From NCBI GenBank assembly GCA_963715785.1, contig OY970276.1, forward strand, positions 3,038,001 to 3,102,000: a stretch of DNA of 64,000 nucleotides, in the 5' to 3' direction. The stretch comes from LD21 sp963715785. GTDB taxonomy: Bacteria > Bacteroidota > Bacteroidia > Bacteroidales > VadinHA17. Numbering within the stretch: the first letter of the stretch is position 1; every line of letters begins with the position of its first letter. The notes under the pieces were generated by a model that saw only the letters and a program-made list of their open reading frames with translations, did not search any database and was not told the origin of the DNA. Made by a program: the position numbers and the translations under genes. Below are positions 41,621 through 48,401 of this stretch, one piece after another.

Positions 41621-42334
41621 TTATTTCAGGTTAATATGCAGAAAATTATTTCTAGCCTCAGCATTGTTCTTAATCAGCATATTTGTTATTGAATCTTCAT
41701 TTTCCCTGTGATAGATATAGGTGGGGATTTTAGTTTCCTTCATTGTAACACCTGCCGCAGAAGCCCTGTCAAACAGATCGGCATCTGTTCCGAGATATAT
41801 GTCATGGAATCCTCTTAACTGCAAAAGGATGTTCCTTTCGATAAAAAATGTTCCGCCGATTACACAATCTTTGAGGTTGATCCTTTTTTTATTATCATAC
41901 CTGTCGGGTACGAATTGGTTTCCAATGATCCTTGCACCGCCATATAAAAACTGAATACCTGGATTTTCAAGAAGGATAGTTTTTCTCAACATAAGATGTG
42001 CCGGATTATACTCATCATCGGAGTCGAGAAAAGAAATAATTTTTCCTTTTGAAACGCTGATGCCTGCATTTTTTGACAGGGATTCCCCGGAGTGCAATTT
42101 CCTCAGATATCTTATTTTATAATTTGATTTAAGATAGGGGACGATCTTCAGATAGGTGTCGTCGGTGCTTTCATCATCCACCACAATAGCTTCCCAGTCG
42201 CCTTCGGTTTGTGAAATGAGAGAATCCAATGCTCTTTTAAGAATATTCCCCCTGTTAAAAGTTGTAATAATTATAGAGAAGAATGGTTGTACTTGCTGTT
42301 CATTAGTATTATCCGGTATATTAAAATTTCTCAT
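41621..42334 (-). CDS. Family 2 glycosyltransferase
   Basis: 237 residues with the GT-A fold: FSIIITTFNRGNILKRALDSLISQ, EAIVVDDESTDDTYL, then SFLDSDDEYNPAHL containing the DxD-type metal-binding motif. It transfers a sugar from a nucleotide-sugar donor. The acceptor is unknown. No membrane helix is seen, so it is cytoplasmic or peripheral. It follows the other GT2 gene by 19 bp in the doxX-led operon and may work with it on the same glycan. Confidence 0.9.
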   Translation of the reverse strand: MRNFNIPDNTNEQQVQPFFSIIITTFNRGNILKRALDSLISQTEGDWEAIVVDDESTDDTYLKIVPYLKSNYKIRYLRKLHSGESLSKNAGISVSKGKIISFLDSDDEYNPAHLMLRKTILLENPGIQFLYGGARIIGNQFVPDRYDNKKRINLKDCVIGGTFFIERNILLQLRGFHDIYLGTDADLFDRASAAGVTMKETKIPTYIYHRENEDSITNMLIKNNAEARNNFLHINLK

Positions 42335-42353
42335 GATGCTTAATAAGTTTTAG

Positions 42354-43118
42354 TCAGATAAACACAGATTTTCTTTTATTGTTTATGTCCTTATCAATCC
42401 TTCTCCATTCCCTGAACACATTTTTCTTAAATATCCGCTGATAAATAAGGCTATAGACGCCCTGTACAAGGAGAATCACATATCCAAAATGTCTGTATCT
42501 CCTTGGCGACTCATAAACTATGAGGTTTGTAAAGAAGTGAAGCTTTCCCAATTTTCTTAACCGTCGGAAAAAGTCAGAATCCTCCCCATGTACAATATTA
42601 ACATCATACCCATTTATTTCCCTGAATGGCCCACTTCTCACTATCTGGCATTGCCCTCCGCAGATGGGAACCTTTGTTGCAAAGCTAAATCTGACTATCC
42701 GGTTAAAGAGAAAATGAAAGATCTTGTCCTTAAGAATTGTCTCATCGGGAAAAATGCTCAGACTTGGAGCTCCTCCAATAATTTCGGGATTCTCAAACAC
42801 GGAAAATACTTCGGACAAAAAAAAGACAGGTTCTTTAATGACTGTGTCAGCATCACAAAAGATAAAAATGTCACCCGTTGCAATGGCTGCACCTGAATTC
42901 CTGCCATTTGCTATAGTTTTAGGGGCATAATTATTGTCGCTTGTCACTATAGCGCCTTCCCTTTCAGCTATTTCGACAGTTTTATCCTCGCTGTGCCCGT
43001 CGGAGACAATAATTTCGTAATTGAACCTCTGTTCGAGCATTTTTATATTATCTATGAGAGCTGCAATCCTTTTTTCTTCGTTTCGGGCAGGAATAATAAA
43101 TGACACTTTTATCTTCAT
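42354..43118 (-). CDS. Family 2 glycosyltransferase
   Basis: 254 residues from the ATG at 43118, chosen because it makes an ATGA overlap with the stop of the upstream beta-barrel gene. The ATG nine bases earlier is also possible. GT2 motifs: VSFIIPARNEEKRIAALI, EIIVSDGHSEDKTVEIA, FIFCDADT (DxD), and a C-terminal HGEDSDFFRRLRKLG. The end contains a hydrophobic segment (FGYVILLVQGVYSLIYQRI) that could be a membrane contact. Acceptor unknown. Confidence 0.88.
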   Translation of the reverse strand: MKIKVSFIIPARNEEKRIAALIDNIKMLEQRFNYEIIVSDGHSEDKTVEIAEREGAIVTSDNNYAPKTIANGRNSGAAIATGDIFIFCDADTVIKEPVFFLSEVFSVFENPEIIGGAPSLSIFPDETILKDKIFHFLFNRIVRFSFATKVPICGGQCQIVRSGPFREINGYDVNIVHGEDSDFFRRLRKLGKLHFFTNLIVYESPRRYRHFGYVILLVQGVYSLIYQRIFKKNVFREWRRIDKDINNKRKSVFI

Positions 43119-43858
43119 ATTGTCCATAGCAATCCAAAATAGGAAGTAAATGCATTATCATTTGTAAAGGTATGGCCTACAGAAAATATGATATGAAATT
43201 TCTCAGACGGATTTATTGATCCGCCCACATTGAACCCGATACTTTTTTCTGAATATTTGCTGTCGGCAGAATGATAATAAATTTCTCCTCCGGGGGTCAG
43301 AGTCTTTGATATGTCGTATTGAATTTCCCAACCGGCAAATATCCAGTTTTTATTATCTGTGCCCGGGTTGATCCAGTACCCGGCTCCTCCATAAGTCGTC
43401 AGTTTGCCCCATGATTTTTGCAGCCATATGGGAAGGAAAATTTTCAGTCTGCCATCGCTGAATTCACTGTTTTTTACCGTAGGGATCTCTAACAGCGGGA
43501 ATGTTCCTATCTGTGGTACATTATCAGTTTCCCCGACAAAACGAAATTTTATTCCGAATTCTGTATCGGCATATCCTAAACCCGTGCCATTATGACTTGT
43601 ATAAAAATAGTTTAGGGGTAATAATAGATGAATCTGGATATTTGGAACCAATCCGTAGTTCATTTCAGCATGCGGTGAAGTTCCCGACCAGGTGCCTGGC
43701 TGATGATTATTTATTGACGAAATATAATATTCCCAGTGTTTAAAGCTTACAGGCTCGGGATCATCAGTATTGAATGGCGGTCCGGCAAATATGAATTCAG
43801 TATCAAGAAGTATCAGAATCAGCAGGAAGGTGATATTTTTCTTTTTTAAAAACAGCAT
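43115..43858 (-). CDS. Outer-membrane beta-barrel-like protein
   Basis: 247 residues with a signal peptide (ILILLDTEFIFAGPP) and alternating aromatic strands (HWEYYISSINNH, IQIHLLLPLNYFYTS, GIKFRFVGETD, GAGYWINPG). It ends with the pattern HIIFSVGHTFTNDNAFTSYFGLLWTI, as in the terminal strand of outer-membrane barrels. It resembles transporter-like MetA-pathway/phenol-degradation outer-membrane proteins. It sits 3 bp after doxX and overlaps the next gene, so it belongs to the operon. The cargo is unknown. Confidence 0.72.
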   Translation of the reverse strand: MLFLKKKNITFLLILILLDTEFIFAGPPFNTDDPEPVSFKHWEYYISSINNHQPGTWSGTSPHAEMNYGLVPNIQIHLLLPLNYFYTSHNGTGLGYADTEFGIKFRFVGETDNVPQIGTFPLLEIPTVKNSEFSDGRLKIFLPIWLQKSWGKLTTYGGAGYWINPGTDNKNWIFAGWEIQYDISKTLTPGGEIYYHSADSKYSEKSIGFNVGGSINPSEKFHIIFSVGHTFTNDNAFTSYFGLLWTI

Positions 43859-43861
43859 GTT

Positions 43862-44314
43862 TCACTTTTTTCCGGAGTCCGAGATCCTTGAATCCAGCGA
43901 CCAGTTTCCCGGGCCATAAAATAACAGGTAAATGAGCAGCAGGGTCATGGCAAAATCAGTACGGTATTCATGTGCCCATGGCCATATGCCTTTGTGCATA
44001 AGTATTGGTATTTTCGTCGTGATAAATGCAGTTATCATTATGATAATTAAGGGTATGGAAGCTAATCTTGTAATCAATCCAAGTATGATAAGCATTCCGC
44101 ATAGAATTTCAAAGGTTCCTGTAAAATATGCCCAGAATGCCGGATTACTGAAGCCAATAGTCATAAACCTGCCGGTGCCAAGCAGATCAGGAAAAAGGTA
44201 TTTTTGTATCCCTTCTGTCAGAAAAATAAGACCTACTGCCAGCCTGATAAATATTGCCCTGTTATCATTTACAGTATCGAAGATGCATGAACTTATGCTT
44301 TTCTTTGATTTCAT
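43862..44314 (-). CDS. DoxX family membrane protein
   Basis: 150 residues, four membrane helices, with a typical DoxX start (FIRLAVGLIFLTEGIQKYLFP) and PAFWAYFTGTFEILCGMLIILG. The family acts in the quinone or thiosulfate-quinone redox area and in envelope stress. It is the first gene of the minus-strand run 44314-40516. It is transcribed divergently from the AraC gene, which is a candidate regulator. Confidence 0.85.
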   Translation of the reverse strand: MKSKKSISSCIFDTVNDNRAIFIRLAVGLIFLTEGIQKYLFPDLLGTGRFMTIGFSNPAFWAYFTGTFEILCGMLIILGLITRLASIPLIIIMITAFITTKIPILMHKGIWPWAHEYRTDFAMTLLLIYLLFYGPGNWSLDSRISDSGKK

Positions 44315-44428
44315 TGCTCCGGCGATTTAACTGTCTTTCCTGATTCATTCTGTTGTTCAGGAAATATAACAAGAGACAATAACTTTTGTTTAAACATTGT
44401 TTATCATATGAAATTGCAGATTACCATA

Positions 44429-44436
44429 TAAATTTG
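44429..44436 (+). promoter_or_regulatory. Candidate -7 element for the AraC regulator
   Basis: TAAATTTG is a perfect match, 104 bp before the ATG. No matching -33 TTTG was found at 19-21 bp. Confidence 0.35.
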
Positions 44437-44540
44437 CACTGAAATGATTATAGGATTCAGAGGGCACCAGATCTTTCCATTTTTGATTGCTGGACCTGAA
44501 ATAGTAATTACTCAGGATATTTTAAGGTAAATGGGAGATT

Positions 44541-45362
44541 ATGAAAAAATTGTTCCGGATAATTGAGATAACAGGCAAGCTTGCTGAGGATATTTCTTCA
44601 AAAGAATATCAACCTCATTTTCATGATTTTGAAGAACTTATTATTATAAGTGAGGGCTGTCTTACCCATCATATAGATTTCAGTGAGGAGGTGCTTGTGG
44701 CTCCATTTTCGTGTTATATATCAATGGGGAAGATGCACAAAATTATACCCGAAAAGAGTCTCAGGGGTTGGGTAATAGATTTTAAGACCGAGTTTATTCC
44801 CGATTCGAAACTAAGCTTTTACTCCAACTTTTTGACTTTTTCGAACGTTCCTCTTAAACCGGGTCCATGCCTGAACAGATTTCTTAGCCTTTGTCAGATT
44901 ATTAAAGCTGAATACGATCAGGAAATGACCGATCTGACTACTATCAGGCATCTTGTAAACGGCCTGATATCGATGGTTGATGCGGAACAGAAGCGGAATA
45001 TCCCAGGTGTCAGGGCCATAAATAGTTCCCAGATCACAGCTTTCAATAATTTTCTGAGGATACTGGAAGATAATTTCCGCCGGAGTGAGGGAGTTTCCTT
45101 TTATGCCGGCAAGATGAATATGTCTGAAAGAAATTTAAACATTATCTGCAAGAATAATTTTCAAAAGAGCGTTTCGGAAATCATCGAAACAAGAAAACTT
45201 ATCGAAGCTAAGCGAATGCTGCTTTACAGCGATAAATCTGTTTCTGAAATCGGTTTTGAACTGGGCTACAATGAAAAATCATACTTCACACGGGTTTTTC
45301 ATGCCAGGATGGGCTTAACTCCAACGCGATTCAGGGAAATGTCGAAGAACATCCTTTCCTGA
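44541..45362 (+). CDS. AraC family transcriptional regulator
   Basis: 273 residues: a cupin-like sensor (YQPHFHDFEELIIISEG, then APFSCYISMGKMHKIIP) followed by a C-terminal double HTH (about 175-270, MSERNLNIICKNNFQKS and VSEIGFELGYNEKSYFTRVFHARMGLTPTRFREM). The HxHxxE-like region in the cupin suggests small-molecule or metal sensing. It may control the divergent doxX operon or the downstream YceI gene; location alone supports this. Confidence 0.9.
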   Translation: MKKLFRIIEITGKLAEDISSKEYQPHFHDFEELIIISEGCLTHHIDFSEEVLVAPFSCYISMGKMHKIIPEKSLRGWVIDFKTEFIPDSKLSFYSNFLTFSNVPLKPGPCLNRFLSLCQIIKAEYDQEMTDLTTIRHLVNGLISMVDAEQKRNIPGVRAINSSQITAFNNFLRILEDNFRRSEGVSFYAGKMNMSERNLNIICKNNFQKSVSEIIETRKLIEAKRMLLYSDKSVSEIGFELGYNEKSYFTRVFHARMGLTPTRFREMSKNILS

Positions 45363-45413
45363 AAGTACCACTCTTTTTCCAAATACTGTTACCGCTCGCT
45401 GTTCCCTGTGAGT

Positions 45414-45421
45414 TAATTTTG
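45414..45421 (+). promoter_or_regulatory. Perfect -7 element for the YceI operon
   Basis: TAATTTTG is 73 bp upstream of the YceI ATG. The -33 region is only TGTT-like. Confidence 0.4.
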
Positions 45422-45494
45422 CATTTGATATTTCTGCAATATTCCGGAAATATCAGATAACAGATATTATTTCAAATTTTTAATAAGTATTAAA

Positions 45495-46037
45495 ATGGAA
45501 AAACAAGTAAAAACAACATGGTCATTCGACCCGGCCCATACTAAAATTGGGTTTAAAGTAAAACATCTGATGATAACTAATGTACTGGGCAGCTTCAAGG
45601 AATTTGATGGACAGGTCATAACCGAAGGGAACGATTTTACAAGTGCCAATGTTACATTATCACTTAATTCCGCCTCTGTAAATACAGAGATTCCCGACAG
45701 GGATACCCATCTGAAGAGTCCTGATTTCTTCGATGTAGTGAAATATCCGAAAATTACGTTTGTCAGCACCGGGGTGAAGGACCTTGGTGATGAAATGTAC
45801 GAGCTAACGGGAAATCTTACTATTAAAGATGTAACCAGGAAGGTAATATTATCTGTGGAATACGGCGGGCTTGTAACAGACCCGTGGGGCAATGTAAAGG
45901 CAGGATTTACCCTTTCGGGGAAAATCAGCAGGAAAGATTGGGGGCTCAACTGGAATGCGGCTCTTGAAGCCGGAGGTGTACTGGTTGGTGATGAGGTATC
46001 AATAATTTGTGACGCTGAATTGGCAAGAAAAGCTTAA
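45495..46037 (+). CDS. YceI family protein
   Basis: 180 residues with the lipocalin-like YceI fold: WSFDPAHTKIGFKVKHLMITNVLGSFKEFDG, DRDTHLKSPDFFDVVKYPKITFVST, and LTIKDVTRKVILSVEY. YceI binds polyisoprenoid or quinone-like ligands. There is no signal peptide, so this member is probably cytoplasmic. It is followed after 8 bp by the extradiol dioxygenase-like gene, consistent with a joint role in quinone or phenolic stress, inferred from the context. Confidence 0.9.
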   Translation: MEKQVKTTWSFDPAHTKIGFKVKHLMITNVLGSFKEFDGQVITEGNDFTSANVTLSLNSASVNTEIPDRDTHLKSPDFFDVVKYPKITFVSTGVKDLGDEMYELTGNLTIKDVTRKVILSVEYGGLVTDPWGNVKAGFTLSGKISRKDWGLNWNAALEAGGVLVGDEVSIICDAELARKA

Positions 46038-46045
46038 TTGTGTTT

Positions 46046-46873
46046 ATGGATCAAAATAATCTTAAAAACATTATCCGATCAGACGGAAATCCGGAGATTA
46101 TGCCCGTTCTGTTTGTGGGACATGGCAGTCCAATGAATGCTATTGAGGAAAATGAATTTGTACTTCAATGGAGAGCATTAGGTAAAACAATTCCCATGCC
46201 AAAGGCAATACTTTGTATATCAGCCCATTGGGAAACCAGCGGAACACATGTGACTGCGATGCAGAAGCCTCCTACAATCCACGATTTTGGCGGATTTCCT
46301 CAGGAATTGTACAATGTAACATATCCTGCGCCCGGGAGCCCTGAATTAGCTTACGACATAAAGCGTTCTCTGGCTTCTTCCGATATCGGACTCGATGAGA
46401 GATGGGGCCTTGATCACGGGGCATGGAGCGTTATCAGGAACATCTATCCTTCTGCCAGGGTTCCTGTTATTGAAATGAGCCTCGATTATCGCAAAACACC
46501 TCAGGAGCATTATGAACTGGCAAAGGATCTGGCTTTCTTAAGAACAAAGGGGGTGTTGATTATTGGCAGCGGCAACATAGTTCATAATCTGGGGATGATA
46601 GCATGGGATCATGCCAATGAGCCTGAGTATGGGTTTGACTGGGCAATCCATGCAAATGAAGTTTTTAAGGCTCTGATCGATGACAATAATATAATAGATC
46701 TTATCGGCTACACTAGATTAGGAAGTGAGATAAAGCTGGCCGTTCCGACACCCGATCATTTTATACCTTTGCTTTATGCCATGGCTTTGAGAAAGGGAAA
46801 TGAACCTGTTGCATACTTTAATGATAAACCGGTAATGGGTTCACTTTCTATGACATCACTCCGTATCGGTTGA
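46046..46873 (+). CDS. ygiD: 4,5-DOPA dioxygenase-like extradiol (YgiD family) protein
   Basis: 275 residues from the ATG at 46046; a GTG two codons upstream is also in frame. LigB-type extradiol-ring-cleavage fold with metal ligands in VLFVGHGSPMNAIE, AHWETSGTHV, and LDHGAWSVI, plus SGNIVHNLGMI. YgiD opens catechol rings of L-DOPA and related catechols. The direct neighbour YceI and the nearby DoxX family gene often occur with it in quinone-stress regulons. Confidence 0.88.
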   Translation: MDQNNLKNIIRSDGNPEIMPVLFVGHGSPMNAIEENEFVLQWRALGKTIPMPKAILCISAHWETSGTHVTAMQKPPTIHDFGGFPQELYNVTYPAPGSPELAYDIKRSLASSDIGLDERWGLDHGAWSVIRNIYPSARVPVIEMSLDYRKTPQEHYELAKDLAFLRTKGVLIIGSGNIVHNLGMIAWDHANEPEYGFDWAIHANEVFKALIDDNNIIDLIGYTRLGSEIKLAVPTPDHFIPLLYAMALRKGNEPVAYFNDKPVMGSLSMTSLRIG

Positions 46874-46962
46874 ATATTTTGGAAATGATGGTTCGTGATG
46901 AATTATCCGGGAGAATAGGAACGTCTTAACTGATCTTAATAGCAATACCCGAAATAATAGCT

Positions 46963-46993
46963 TATCTTTGGTACAAAATCAGCTGAGCTGATT
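46963..46993 (+). promoter_or_regulatory. -7 promoter element plus symmetric element at the start of the cold-shock mRNA
   Basis: TATCTTTG (46963-46970) is a perfect -7 element. Just after it, AATCAGCT-G-AGCTGATT (46977-46993) is a perfect odd palindrome that starts at about the predicted transcription start. It could be an operator or a 5' hairpin. Confidence 0.5.
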
Positions 46994-47019
46994 ATTATTA
47001 ACCAAACAATAAGTAATTT

Positions 47020-47472
47020 ATGGGCAGATCGCAGGAAACATCAAACAAAAAAGAAGTAAAAAATAAAAAGGATAAGAAGAGAAAGGAGAAGGAAAAAAAG
47101 AGGCTTATAAGGAAAGAAAGCGGCAAAAGCAGTTTTGCAGACATGATTGCCTATGTTGATGAGTTTGGGAAAATATCCTCTACACCACCTGATCCAAACA
47201 GGAAAATTGAAGTTGAAGCGGAAGATATTGAAACAGGGGCCAGGAAAAATATTCCACCTGTTAAAGCCAGTTATATAAGAAAAGGCGTTGTAACATTTTT
47301 CAACGATTCAAAAGGTTTTGGTTTTATTCGTGATATGGAAAATAAACAGAGTGTTTTTGTTCATGCCAATAACCTTCAGGAACCAATTAAAGAAAACAAT
47401 ATCGTCACTTTCGAAATAGGTAAAGGACCAAAAGGACTTACTGCATTAAATGTAAGATTGTTTAAGGAATAA
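47020..47472 (+). CDS. Cold-shock-domain protein with Lys-rich N-terminal extension
   Basis: 150 residues. The first 35 are extremely Lys/Arg/Glu-rich (KKDKKRKEKEKKRLIRKE), then a linker, then an OB-fold cold-shock domain (about 87-149) with RNP1 KGFGFI (98-103) and RNP2 VFVHA (112-116). It should bind single-stranded RNA or DNA, with the basic tail enhancing binding. The layout, basic tail plus CSD, is seen in Bacteroidota cold-shock proteins. It is a single transcription unit with its own promoter and terminator. Confidence 0.92.
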   Translation: MGRSQETSNKKEVKNKKDKKRKEKEKKRLIRKESGKSSFADMIAYVDEFGKISSTPPDPNRKIEVEAEDIETGARKNIPPVKASYIRKGVVTFFNDSKGFGFIRDMENKQSVFVHANNLQEPIKENNIVTFEIGKGPKGLTALNVRLFKE

Positions 47473-47885
47473 TACTGTTCATTTATTTCATCCGGACCAA
47501 TTTCCTGGTAAAATAGCGGGAAGTTTGTCCGGTTTTTTGTTTTTTAAAATTGAGGCGCCTTTTGATTAGTTGATTTATTTAACCTCTGCCTTTGCTCGTT
47601 CATACAGGCCTGCAGAATCACCACGAAACCCCGGCTGATCAAATCAGCATGATGCCAAATAATCGTGCAGGCGGAGAATTATCACCTTCCCCCGGGGAAC
47701 ATCCCTTAAAGCAAGAACTAAACATTTTAAGCCACTCGTTGTTCTTATTACAATGACTGACTTGTTTTTCCATATAAAGCTAACCTGCGATTTCTCAGAA
47801 GACAGAGAAATATCAAACTCAAGCATTGCAGCAATTGCAATAACTAACAGTGTAGAATTTCACTCTATTTTCTTATGATTTTGCT
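47473..47885. other. 413-bp intergenic region
   Basis: Contains the terminator of the cold-shock gene near 47492-47538. A 60-codon minus-strand frame (47826-47644) lacks recognisable features. TATGATTTTG at 47874-47883, next to the following ATG, is a weak -7-like word. I see no RNA gene. Confidence 0.4.
47492..47538 (+). terminator. Terminator after the cold-shock gene
   Basis: CCGGAC (47492-47497) pairs with GTCCGG (47527-47532) around a long loop, followed immediately by TTTTTTG. The stem is short, but the T-run is good. Confidence 0.65.
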
Positions 47886-48305
47886 ATGAAAAGTATAATA
47901 AAAAAGATAGTGACGATTACCTTTTTCATGGTATCGGCTATGAAGGCATTTGCTCCTGCCAGTGATTCACTGGTTATCGCAAGACCATTGCCTGTTGATC
48001 CTTATGTTAATTTGATTCATGCAATTGGCATGGTTGAAACTCAAAATGATACTCTGGCATTTAATCCTCTTGAAGAGGCAGCCGGTTATTTTCAGATCCG
48101 GCCTATCCGACTGATGGATTATAATAACAGAACAGGCAGCAATTACTCGACAAAAGATCTTTTCAATTATAAAATTTCCGAGAAAATATTCCTGTACTAT
48201 GCTACGGAAATAGGGCCTTATAATTTTGAACGGATCGCAAAAACCTGGAACGGATCGGGTGAGAGCACAATTCTTTACTGGGAGCAGGTTAAGAAATTCC
48301 TCTGA
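47886..48305 (+). CDS. Secreted lysozyme/transglycosylase-like protein
   Basis: 139 residues with an export signal (FFMVSAMKAFA). The remainder resembles a compact lysozyme-like fold: LIHAIGMVETQNDTLAFNP with candidate catalytic Glu, EEAAGYFQIRPIRLMDY, GSNYSTKDLFNYKISEKIF, and IAKTWNGSGES ending in the WNG motif common to SLT-type domains. It probably cleaves peptidoglycan or a similar glycan. The catalytic Glu assignment is tentative. Next on the strand comes the GH42-like enzyme. Confidence 0.68.
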   Translation: MKSIIKKIVTITFFMVSAMKAFAPASDSLVIARPLPVDPYVNLIHAIGMVETQNDTLAFNPLEEAAGYFQIRPIRLMDYNNRTGSNYSTKDLFNYKISEKIFLYYATEIGPYNFERIAKTWNGSGESTILYWEQVKKFL

Positions 48306-48335
48306 GAAGTACTGTCCTTTCTTCAATAAAAGATA

Positions 48336-48351
48336 ATGATCAGCTGATCAT
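48336..48351. repeat. 16-bp perfect palindrome before the GH42-like gene
   Basis: ATGATCAG|CTGATCAT is an exact palindrome, 50 bp upstream of the glycosidase start. It could be an operator for a dimeric regulator, or chance. Confidence 0.4.
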
Positions 48352-48401
48352 AAGAGAGAAATATTTTGTTTTTTTGTATCTGACCTGACAAACTACCTCA
48401 G

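Noticed and set aside
47644..47826. 60-codon minus-strand frame between the cold-shock and lysozyme-like genes
   Set aside because: No signal, no motif, no ribosome-binding site, and it lies in a gap explained by regulatory sequence.
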